Of a DNA stretch of 64,000 nt, positions 1 through 10,314 are shown in pieces. The notes under the pieces were generated by a model. It saw nothing but the letters and a program-made list of their open reading frames with translations, did not search any database and was not told where the DNA came from. Location: positions 1,100,321 through 1,164,320 of the forward strand of contig VXBM01000128.1 of the NCBI GenBank assembly GCA_013400155.1, in the 5' to 3' direction. Within the stretch, counting starts at the first letter, position 1; every line of letters begins with the position of its first letter. Source of the DNA: Helopsaltes ochotensis (lineage: Eukaryota > Chordata > Aves > Passeriformes > Locustellidae). The position numbers were made by a program, and so were the translations under genes.

Positions 1-702
1 GGGAAAGTGATTATTAATTTCGTCATTTCAAGGTGCAACACCTAAAATTTTATATGCTGTAAAGTGGTTTCAGGGTAAAGGTGGAAGAAGATGTGAGGAA
101 ATTAGACTGTTAGAATTTCACTGTTATGAATTAATAATAGCAAAACAAGTCACTTGACATTTGAAAGATGAACAAAAAATATTAGATTAATACATCACAA
201 CATAAAATTAAAAACCCCAAGGATCTGTTTGCTTAGAGAAATTCAGGAACAGGTGAATCCTGGAGAAGGCTGGAGGACAAGCCAACCTGCACCTAGCTGG
301 AAACATTTGTTTTAAATCATGACAAGATCATTTGGTTTAATATTTATAACACAATTACAATGCCTTGTGCACGTTGCTGGTATAATCTGATTTTACTTGT
401 GACATCTTACTGCAGTTGAAATTAAAGCCTTGTGGTAATAATTCAAAAAGCACATTCAGACAATCATTAATGGCAAGTACGAAAAGGGATGTTTATTCAA
501 GCAGTTATGTGTCGCATTTTAACTTTAATTTGAAGTGGAATTCATTTCTGCAGTGTAAGGACTCCATGTTTCCAGTATATTAGTCCTATAATACATCACC
601 AAGTGCAGTGAAACTGGAAATATTTTAGCACTAAAACCAAAAAAAGATACAGCTAAGCATCAATATTGAGCTTCCTGGCCAAGGAGGTGGCTACTCTGTT
701 GA

Positions 703-706
<4 letters not shown>
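1..706. other. AT-rich unique non-coding sequence
   Basis: No frame stays open for a meaningful length and I see no repeat family or RNA gene. The composition is typical of avian intergenic or intronic DNA. It runs directly into the long T homopolymer. Confidence 0.6.
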
Positions 707-782
<76 letters not shown>

Positions 783-807
783 GTGTATGTGTATGTGTGT
801 GTGTGTG
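707..807. repeat. T75 homopolymer followed by GT-rich microsatellite
   Basis: There are 75 uninterrupted T residues (707-781), followed by a GTGTATGTGTATGTGTG-type dinucleotide-rich stretch (783-807). Read on the minus strand this is a CA-rich segment followed by a 75-nt poly(A). That could be a slipped microsatellite or the tail of a retroposed transcript. I see no AATAAA signal in the 300 bp on the relevant side and no clear target-site duplication, so the origin is undecided. The open frame through it is a poly-phenylalanine artefact. Confidence 0.9.
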
Positions 808-2023
808 AAGAAATGCAATTATTTTGCAAGCAAGATGGACAAAATTTTTGGTGTCAGGTGTGCCTGATCATTGGTCAGCTCTTCAAACACGTGGCAAAAT
901 TTCACCAGCATATTTACTTGCACAACCACAGAGACCAAGTCACAGTATGCCATAAAAAGAAATGTATCTATTAAACAGAAAAATCATATAAATCACGTCA
1001 ATTTGTACACACAGAACAAAGGGGTACATTACACAGGGAGAAGTCATCATATATAGTGAAATCATACATTTTTACAGCTTATCAATATAAAAAAGTCAAC
1101 TAATATACACCACACACCCTCTAAAGAAAGGTGGGTATTTTTTCTCTGCCTTAGAATCAGAAGCAACTTGCATGTATTACTATGCTTAAAGAAAACTGTC
1201 CTTTCTGTTGAAATATTCTTTTTGCATTATATATTGTTTGACCTACAACACTGCTTTAATCAGAGGATAGAAACCACCCCCCCCAGTCATATCCCCACTA
1301 AAATCCCCTGCACGTCAGAGAGCAGAACCAGTGGCAGAAGGTACAAGAGGACCCAGAGCATCTTTTTTTAACTTTCTAGGCATTGCTGCTAAGTGACAGA
1401 TTACCATATCAAATTTTTTTGTTTCCCTTCTCTCCACCCTTTTCTCTATCTACATGATTACAGCATGTTATTGCATCCTCTGACAATATGTAGACAGGTC
1501 TCTCTTCAACAACCTCTATCACAGACTGGGAATCTTTTCTAGTTCTATTATTTTATGAAAAGCTTCCTCAGCATAGAAAAATTTGGTCTAAGATGCTTTC
1601 CTGCTTTCCAAATGAAAATGCCTTAAGATCACAGATTTTTTTTTTCCTCCTACCTCCAAGTTTCCCTCCTCTCATCCCTCAGGTGAAATGTAAAGCAAAA
1701 GCCAAACCACCTGCCATGGATATAATCGCACAGCTGGAAGGAAGCCACAGCTGGGATTTTCCTCATCAGGTGCACAACTGTGCTGAGCCTCAATGCATTT
1801 TCAACCCGTTGCTTTAAGCTGTGTGGGCTTTGCTGTGCCAGTACTTCAGTGTCATTTGTCTGTCTGTGGCATGCAGGGAGTGCTCTCCTCTCTGCACCCC
1901 CAGTTCTCAGTATCCCAGCAGTTTTCCCTAGGAGAAGGATCATGTTGTGGCTCCAAAGGTCGTGCTTCTTTCAGCACCTTCCAGACATTGACACACAGAT
2001 GCAGTTTAGAGCAACTCGCTTAC
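808..2023. other. Unique non-coding sequence
   Basis: Mixed AT-rich sequence with a C8 run near 1277-1284 and pyrimidine-rich patches near 1640-1680. Short overlapping open frames occur on both strands around 1.6-2.1 kb, but none has recognisable domains. I see no mobile element here. Confidence 0.5.
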
Positions 2024-2059
2024 CTTGGTAATGTTCCAGATAACTCTGTGGCAGTCTCT
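2024..2059 (-). other. Candidate 36-nt microexon (unproven)
   Basis: On the minus strand a pyrimidine-rich acceptor (cctccctttgtgtctttcag) is followed by 36 nt ending in ACCAAG and a donor gtaagc. The length is a multiple of three. Frame 0 reads RDCHRVIWNITK, although all three frames are open, which is unremarkable at this size. I do not recognise the peptide. Decoy exons with good splice signals are common in vertebrate introns, so this is only a lead. Its main support is the nearby CpG-dense open segment at 2133-2210, which ends in the same codon phase. Confidence 0.17.
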
Positions 2060-2132
2060 CTGAAAGACACAAAGGGAGGAAAACTTAGTTTGTGTTTTAA
2101 ACAGCTATGAAATTTTTAAGATGCCTTTGTAC

Positions 2133-2210
2133 TGCTTGTGTTTTATAGGAGTGCAGACACACATCCACAGCTCCGTACGCAAACGCGTCACTGGCGGATG
2201 CGATGCTCCC
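2133..2210 (-). other. Candidate 78-nt exon over a CpG cluster (unproven)
   Basis: On the minus strand an acceptor (ttcacattcctttgtacatgatcag) is followed by 78 nt, 26 whole codons, beginning GSIASASDAFAYG. It could end at a weak donor (GCA then gtacaa). Six CpGs lie between 2174 and 2202, unusual in this CpG-poor window. Joining it to 2024-2059 would need a 73-nt intron, close to the vertebrate minimum, and would keep frame. I recognise no protein family. The segment might instead be a conserved regulatory element or a chance open frame. Confidence 0.13.
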
Positions 2211-3846
2211 CTGATCATGTACAAAGGAATGTGAAAAAGCAGACGATGGAGTGTGATCTAAGGATCTATCAGAATCAACTTCTCCGTGGTACAATTACGC
2301 ATTTTTTTTAGGCATAAAATTATCACTATTTCAAATGCCAACGCTGCATGATCTTACATAGACAAAACATAGCACTGGGCCAATTTTCCAGTGGAAAATG
2401 TTCCCTTTTATTTCAGTGCTGCAGCAAAAGCAAGGCATTACACAGTTCTACAATCAGGTTATACACTGAGAATATACCATGTTAATGTCAAATCCTCTTA
2501 TGCTGGCCCTAAACAACAATTATTTTCCAAATATGTGACTTTTCGTCCAATTTACTTGTCTGAAACCCTTTTGTGGGTGTGCAATTTGTTTGAGGGAAGT
2601 TGAGTGCGAGATAGTGAAAGTGGGCTAATGTAGTGGTATGTCACATTAAAGCACAATTAAATACATTACCATTACCTATGTACACAGTCCTTAAAATACA
2701 TCCTCGATTTATCACCACAGTACGTCCTTGTTTCCCTCCCCAGCAAATTTGCCTAAACCTTATCCAAGAATCAGGAAAACAGCTGGATAACTCATTTCTC
2801 ATTCCTCTCCCATACAAAGGATCTTAAGAAACTATCTAGAAGGCATAAGAGGCTTCATTGTCTTAGACTTGACCAGATGCTCATCTCATTCCACAGTTTT
2901 CCTGTCCAGTTATAAAATTTAAATCCAATATACAAATTTTCTGCATGAAAGGTAACTGGTTAGTTCAATACCCTGTTTGCTTCGGCTGAGATAGAAACTG
3001 CAAAAGTTCACATCTGTAGATGGAACTTAGGATATGGAACAATTCTTAACATAATATTTTCTTCTAATATTTACAGCAGATTTCCATCCACTTTTATAGT
3101 AGGAGAGGAATCTTTTTTGTAAGGGGAGGTGGTAGTAATTCAGATAAGTCCCAAAACCTTCCTTGCCTTAACAATTTCCTAAACTGTGGTTCTAGAGATC
3201 TCTTTGTAGTGAAACAACCCTATACATCTTTGTTGCAAGAGTATGAACCCTATATTTACAGATTGGACTTCAAAGGGTAATTTATTTATGAATCCAAAGG
3301 GAAAACAATAAAGAAATATATTTTTGAAGGCTCTTCTAGAGTTTCTTTCCCATGTTCGGAAGTCACTTTTCTTGATGGGGCAACTACAGGGTTAATATAT
3401 TAAAACCACAATAGTTCAGAGCTCCTCTTCAGGAGATCTCTTTAGATCTTTCTAGTCCTTTTTTGGCACTATATGAACTGTGAGCAGCTATGAGGGTCTA
3501 ATTTTTTTAATTACATTTTTAAAAAAAATTATTGGACATCCCACAGTGACACCAGGCCTTTTCCTTAGTGGTTACACTGACAATTGTAGTCTCCATTACA
3601 ATGTCAGAGGAAATGAAATAGTCCCTCTAAACGTGCACATCTTTGCATTTTCAGAGTCTCTATCTCCAAGCTGTGCAGTTTGCTGGGCACAGAAGGTTGC
3701 CTTAAACCTCCCCTTGCTTTGCTTCAAAAGGCACACATCAGAACTCAGTTCACTGGTTGCAAAGAAGATTAAGCAAGAAATAAAAAATGGCTCACACCCT
3801 TTACTTGCATTCAGCGGCAGTCCAGCAGATGGATATTTAAGGCCCC
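2211..3846. other. Unique non-coding sequence
   Basis: AT-rich with scattered poly-T and poly-A runs. Short open frames at 2391-2603 and 2633-2827 show no recognisable domain and no supporting splice context. I see no repeat family. Confidence 0.5.
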
Positions 3847-4041
3847 TCAAAAACAAAAAAACAAAACAAAAAAACCCAAACAAAACAAAACACCAAAAAA
3901 ACCCCAAATAAAACAAAACAACCCCCCACAAACAAAAAGCAAAAAAACCCCCCAAAAACCCAAACCAAAACAAAAAACCAAAACAAACCAACCAACCAAA
4001 CAAACCCAAAAACCCCCAAAAAACCAACCAACCAAACCAGT
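3847..4041. repeat. A/C-rich low-complexity tract
   Basis: About 195 bp made almost only of A and C on the + strand: irregular units such as CAAAA, CCAAC, AAACCCC, with an ACCAACCAACCAAA sub-repeat near 3986-4001 and 4024-4036. The complementary strand is G/T-rich with several G3-G6 runs, so it could form G-quadruplexes with long loops. It creates long overlapping W/F/G-rich (minus) and K/N/P/Q-rich (plus) open frames that are not genes. It is the longest of six similarly oriented tracts in the window. Confidence 0.9.
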
Positions 4042-6461
4042 TTCCAACCCAGCTAAGGCAGACATGTACATATTTAGCAGGTGTCTGTGATGAACAAAGT
4101 CCATGATATAAATGACATCAAAGGTGAGAGCCAGGAGCAAGAGCAAGTGAATGTAAAGAGATAAGAAAAAGAAATTAGAGTAGAGCAATACAGACTCAGT
4201 TTCTATGGGGTTATTTGATACAGCTGAACATTTTAGATATTTTATTTTCATTAAACTCCTGCACGTTGGTACCACACCATCTTATTTTCCAAGCCCTACT
4301 CATGACCTATACAGTTCAAAGAATTAATATGATATATTTTGTAACCTATCAAAGAACCAAAACACTAAATGGTTCCAACAGTCAGGGCATTTTCCCCTTC
4401 CACTATTAATCCCAGAAATCCTCTCTTTTTATTGAAATGCTTTCTTTTTTTGAAGGAAAGAACCTGGATCTGGGCATCTCTTTGTTTCTTCTTCTAAAGG
4501 GAGTCTGTAGCCTTTAGCTACCCATTACTGTTCCAATAAGAGAATGGCACAAACCCTATTGCTTTAGGGTATGACAGCACATTTTATAAAATAGCAATTG
4601 CTCATCCAGCTTAAAGAGACAACCAGGCAAATCATGGGTGGGTGCTGCAGGAAGTATCAAGAAGCAGAATCATGTAGGTTTAAAAGAGGATGTTAAACTG
4701 GAACCACACTGTCAGTTTCTGAGCAGAGCAGTGAGTGATTGGTGCATCTAAATTTCTAAAGATTTTCGTTCTTGTTAAATAACCCTCTCTACAAGGGATG
4801 TTAGCTTTGTGGATACAATTATTAAATAGTCGATGCGGTGGGGAAAAAATCTGAATGTGATCAGAATGTTAAATAATGACACTGCAGATCTTTAACATAC
4901 ATTTTTAATGTAATTATTTTTGTTGCTAATTTGACATTTGGTCAGATCAAATACCATTTTTGAGCAAAAATATGTAAGATAATGGTTTTTGAAATACAGA
5001 TACAACTCAAATAAAACTCAAACTCACAAGTAAAAGTCTGATTAGTTCCCAACCATCCAAAGATTTCCCCGCTTCTCATCAACTCAGTAAACACTTCTAC
5101 CATAAAAACAAATTAACCCCACTTTAAATTATGAAACTAAAAATATTATTTCCCAGAAAACAAACACAATTATCCCCACCATGCCATTGAAAATAAATGG
5201 TACATGGACTGCTGAAGATGATTAATGTCCACAGTAAGTGTTCCTATAAATATCAGGAATTGGAACACCACTCTATAAATATATTTCATAGGAGTTTAAA
5301 AAAAGAAAATCTTTTGGAGCAAATTACTCAACAAGAAAACCCTTAAAGTTTGTTTAAAGATAATAGGTCATTCTGTAGTCATTCAAGAAACCGAAACTAG
5401 ACTTGCACAACCAATTTTCAGACCCCTAATACTCCCCAATGACACACACAATAAATATAACTCACAATTTACTGTATCTGCAGGAAACAAAAATTCTTGG
5501 ATGAAAACAAGAAGATAAAACTCAAAGGGAGAATGAATATAAGATCATGTTTTTTTACGTCCTGCCTGTGATATGAAAGATGACCTTGAAAAGGAGTGAG
5601 GATGGAAACTTGAATGCTTTGTCAGAACTGCCCTGAATTCCACTGAAATGCAATGCAAATGGGATCAGCTAATGCTCAGCAGTGCTAAGGCAAGAAGAGG
5701 ACCTGGCTGAAGACCCTGGAAAAGGTGTGACAGGGAGAGTGACATTATGGAAGAGCAGGGCAGCATTCCCAGGTAGGTAATTTACAATTTCTAAGCATTT
5801 TATGTTCAGCTGCAAAGGACAGATTTGGGACAACGTGATCTGTACATATGGAAGATGTAGGTGCTGTTAAAACCGGAGAGTGTTGGGTGGGAGTTCTGCA
5901 CCCCAAAATATTGCACCCTCCCATGGGGTCTTCCAAAGAAACAAACTTACAATTGTTTCTGAGACCTGCGAGGAGCTTTGACCTGCTGCAGAGGCTCTGC
6001 ACACTCAAGAGGACCATGTAGCTCTTCTCAGAGCCCAGAGAGCCAGTGTGGGTGAACCAAGCACCACACACGCATTTTGTCATTTCTCTCTGCAGGCTGA
6101 GAAATCCTGCCTGTAGGATTGGAGTAGGATGTATACCAAAGCAGAAAAGTATAAATGTTTTAGTCAAAAACCTTACAGTGAAGTGGAAGTGGGAAGATCT
6201 GCATAAAGATCAGCAAACAGACTTTACTGCCTAATAGTTCTGTTTGAAAAGAGTTGTTCAGGAAAAACTCTTCATAATATCTGGAAAGTGTTGTGTTTAT
6301 ATTAAATGTTTTGTTCACTAAGAAATCATATGGTGCTCTGCTCTCTGAGGTTGACTGGCAGCTACCCAGTTGGGTAGCTGGTTGTTACCCACCTACATGC
6401 AGGATTTGGCACAAGACAGCTCTGAAGTTTGACTCTGCAGCAATTTGCAATTTGCCAAAAA
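4042..6461. other. Unique non-coding sequence
   Basis: AT-rich sequence without recognisable repeats. A minus-strand open frame of 140 codons (5745-6167) overlaps a moderately GC-richer patch, but I see no domain, signal peptide or splice support, so I do not call it a gene. Confidence 0.5.
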
Positions 6462-6617
6462 AAGCTGTGGCTACCCTATCCCTGGAAGTAATGACAAGAC
6501 CAGGTTGGATGGGGCTTGGAGCAACCTGGTATAATGATGTCCCTGCCCATGGCAGGAAGCTTGGAATGAAATGATCTTTAAGGTCCCTCCCAACCCAAAC
6601 CATGTGATGATTTTTGC
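6462..6617 (+). mobile_element. CR1 LINE fragment, 3' end, sense
   Basis: The sequence contains the familiar avian CR1 3' UTR landmarks in order: a 'ccctatccctggaagt' block, 'ggttggatggggcttggagcaacctggt', 'tccctgcccatggcagg', 'gatctttaaggtccctcccaacccaaaccat', and a degraded octamer tail (gtgatgat). The 5' end is truncated, as is usual for CR1, and no coding sequence is retained. About 155 bp remain. It is diverged by several substitutions and therefore not a very recent insertion. Confidence 0.9.
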
Positions 6618-9600
6618 TGTGCTTCTGCGGAGATGTAAACTGAGGCACAAGAGACAGGGCAGATTTTAAAGGGCAGCTGAGATAGTCTGGGCTAAATGCA
6701 CACCAGTAACTGGAGCAAGTACTGAGTTCAAACCATGCAAGTCAAGACTACACTTAGAAATCATCTTTTAGTTCTGCAGGATCATGACCCTCAGTGATTT
6801 GGAAGCTTTAGGTCTCCACCGAGAACAATTTTTTTCCTGAAAAGGAAAGCATATGGATTCTAGCTAAGCAATCTGTCAGGGTGCTGGGGAAGATGTAAAA
6901 AAAAGGCAGCAACACATTCCTGCAATCGTGTTAGTGTTCTTCCTTTTTCCATCTCACACTTTGGGGAGAGGATAAAGCCCGCCTACGGCACACAAGGCAC
7001 ATGAGGATAAGGGCAAAGCTGGAGAAGGGATCTGCATGGTGTGCTAATAAGAATGCAGCTCAAATGCAAGAAGAAAAGTCCCAGGATGCAGAATAGGGGC
7101 TTCTCCCAGTTTGGAAAGAGAGGTGTCCTAACCCTGAGGTCTTGGTTTTAGGCATCAGAACCAGAAGTCAACATTGCAACAAGGAGGGTTAAAAGGTCCT
7201 GTCTTCTCCAGGACAGGTGAACGTCACCCCTTTGATTCCCTGGGATGTACAGAAGCAGTAACTTCCATTACTTGTGCTCATTTTCCTTAAAGCACAAAAA
7301 CCCCCAAACGGTTAAGCTGATATTTCTGATTTGGGTGAAACATTCAACCCTTCACTAAACAAAGTCCTACCACTGATACGAACATTGATCTTTGTGGAAG
7401 GGATATATTTGTAAGCAGAAGAAGGTACACTCTGAAGAAAAATGACGTATTTTGGATGATCACTTGAAAAGTTACAGTTTTTTCCCAGGAATATCCAGTG
7501 GGCATAACTGGATAATGCCAAGAATGCTGATGTGTATAACAAATTGCAATACTGTTGCTAACTAGGAAGTTCTACCTAGAAATATTTCCAAATATTTCAT
7601 AACCAGGAGTTGTTCTTTGCTTGGCCCCAGGGGCAAATCTGACTTGCCAGAACAAACACCTCACTTGATGCTTTTGACCACTTTTTCCTGGCTCTGCCTA
7701 CGCACAGACACTGCACCTCTAACTGAGCAGCACAGGAAAATCGGGGTGGAGAAGGCTCCAAAATTTGTTGTTGAACAACACCCCACAACTAGACAACCAA
7801 TAAAGGTTTTTTAATTGTAGTGTCCACATTCTCTGCTCCTAGATGTGCATTAGCAAAAGACAGCCACTAACTGTCAGTATAAAGCAGAACTAAAGAAAAG
7901 TTTACAAAGGGATAAGAAGGATTTTCCACTCAAAGCAGGGGGGAGCAGCTGAAGAGGAACTTTAAATTAGCTTTAAAAGGACAGTTGTATCAGGAGGAAT
8001 ATAATTATTTTCTTGGAGTTTCACCAAGATTTGGGAGTCAATGCCTCTACTCTTGCAGAATGGTGCAGTGGGATTTTTAATGACCACAAATGGTCAGGAC
8101 ATTGATTTCACATTCCAAGTGAAAAATGGCACCTCGAAAGACACATTGTTGTCTCTGCTCTTCCTAAAATCACATTGGGGACTGTGTCTGTCTTGACTTG
8201 GAAGAATTAATAGTGTGTATTGAAATGCCATTGTGAGACACAAATATTTCACTGGTCTTAAATTGGATAGTATCTCAGATTTGTTAGCGTGCAGCAACAT
8301 AAACTGGCTACATTTGGATACAATATAGGGTTTAAATTCTGGGTGCAGTTTTACTCTGATTAATTTGATAGATTTCAGAGAAGGCTTTGTTTTTTTCATA
8401 TTGCATGCTCTTTACATATCTTTTTGGTAGAATTGTTCCCTATGCCAACTAGAGATCAAAATGGTCAAAACCAATTTCATCTTTTAAAATGCTTAAACTA
8501 TTAAAAACTATCAAGATTTTAAACTGATACTTCTGTAAGTATTTTATCTTTCACACAGTAAGCAGCAAATAAATACAATGCCATGCTATATCTTCACACA
8601 GAGTTTAGCTATCTAACAAGGATCACACATTTGCAGCAGAAATTATGCATAAACAATCTCTGAATGCGCTATTTAAGTACAAGCTAAATACTCTTTTTTT
8701 AGGAAATGATGTAACAAGTTCATATGTAAAAATCTATTTCTATGCAATGTGACATTCTGCAAGATTAGCTGACTGAGATAAAGGACATGAGCAAACATGC
8801 TTGTTGTTTTCTCCCATGATTATTTTTAAAACCCGCATTTTTCAGTATTCTATATTTGCTACTTCTGAATTTTTTATTCCTCCTTAGATATGCAGACAGC
8901 AGTCTCTGTGTGGTCACTGATAACCACCTGCCATTAAAACTGTTTAAGTGTACCTCCTGTGTACAAATAATACCCCAAATAAACCTGCCCTCATCATTGT
9001 GACTACTGTATATATTTTATAAAAAAAATTAAGTTTTGATTTACCCTTCACCCAGATATCTTTGAAGACAGCAACATTAAAACCTACAAGTCAAAGCATA
9101 ATTAAGGCCAAATTCTCACTCCTTGCAATTTAACTACCACTCCCAGCTAAGACTTTGGCCCCTTGTCTAACTACCCACCAAGGATATCACATGAAATTTT
9201 ATCTCATATACCTTTGCTCTGCTATTAAAGAGCAAGGTAGAAATTAATAGCTGGGGAAACACAGCAGTGTCCATTTGAGAGACTGGTAATGGGGGCACGG
9301 ATGGGATGCAGTTCAGCCAGGGTCATTAGGGAGAAATGCCAGGGCATGGAGAGGAAATGAAGATCCCCCTCTGGTGCTTTGCTCCAAGGTCAGCCCCTGT
9401 CTTTGTGGATGTGGCTGTTGCCATGTGTTTTCTCAGGCAAGTGGTGCATTTTGAAAGCTAACGACTTGGAAATGAAGAAAGAAAGCACTGTGGGTACAGG
9501 ATTTGTCTCTCTAGGACACAGCAAGCAGCAGGAAGAACATGGGGGAGAATCCACTACGGTACCACTCCAACACCCTCACCCTGTTAGTACAGGAAGAGAA

Positions 9601-9960
9601 AGAAGCAGTGCATAGGCAACTGCCCCAGGGAGCTCAGTAGGAGGAAAATACCCTCTTTCTCTCTCCAAAATGAGAAGAAAGATCATCCAAAACAGAGCAG
9701 ATGTTCCTCCCCATATGCTCATTGAACCTGCTGCAATCTCCCAGGGTAGAAAATCTTATGCATTTGGTATTTGCCTGACCTGTAGCTCATGCTACCCTGC
9801 CACTGGTGCAGTGTTACTTTACCACCATCTCTTCTCACTGTGCCAAGGAGGGGAGGGGAATCACACCCAAAGTCTCACCAGCAACTTCAGGTCAAACTTA
9901 GTTGTACAAATACAGAACTGCAGGAGAATTCTGGGCCATGTGCTAATTCTACAGAAGAAT
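6618..9960. other. Unique non-coding sequence; possible conserved element near 8.64-9.0 kb
   Basis: No gene or repeat family is recognisable. The part near 8640-9010 is AT-rich with homeodomain-like AT cores and an AACCACC (Runx-like) motif, and its texture suggests a conserved non-coding element. That is an impression, not a measurement. The phrase 'aaggccaaattctcact' near 9107 resembles old amniote interspersed repeats but is too short to assign. Confidence 0.4.
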
Positions 9961-10314
9961 TATGGAGTCATAAAAGAGTTTGGACTGGAAGATCATCCCA
10001 TGGGCAGGGAACCTTCTATTAGGCCAGGTTGCTCAAAGCCCCATTCAACCTAGTCTTGAACGCTTCCAGGGATGGGGCAGCCACAGCTTCTCTGGACAAC
10101 CTGTGCCAGGGCCTCCCCACCCTCATAGGGAGGGATTTCTTCCTAATATTTGATATAAATTTACGCTCTTCAGCTTAAATCTGTTACCCCTTCTGTCACA
10201 ACACTCCCCAATGAAGAGTCCCTCCTTCTCTTTCTTGTAGATCATTTCTGGTACTGGAAGGTGCTATAGGGCTGCATGGAGCCTTCTCTTCTCCAGGCTG
10301 AGCAACCCCAAGGA
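9961..10314 (-). mobile_element. CR1 LINE fragment, 3' part, antisense
   Basis: Reading on the + strand, the reverse complement of a CR1 tail appears: 'tggagtcataaaagagtttggactggaagatcatccc', then 'aggccaggttgctcaaagcccc', 'cttccagggatggggcagcc', 'ctgtgccagggcctccccaccctcatag', 'agggatttcttcctaatatttgat' and 'ttctcttctccaggctgagcaacccc'. The element therefore lies on the minus strand with its 3' end at 9961. About 354 bp of UTR and last coding part remain, 5'-truncated. It belongs to the subfamily with the 'catccctggaag...gttggatgg' tail. Confidence 0.92.

Noticed and set aside
666..974. 102-codon + frame with a phenylalanine run
   Set aside because: It is produced by the T75 homopolymer read in the TTT phase; the rest has no domain.
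3480..4275. Overlapping 142-143 codon frames on both strands
   Set aside because: The A/C tract at 3847-4041 lacks stops in several phases and inflates these frames (K/N/P/Q-rich or W/F/G-rich translations).
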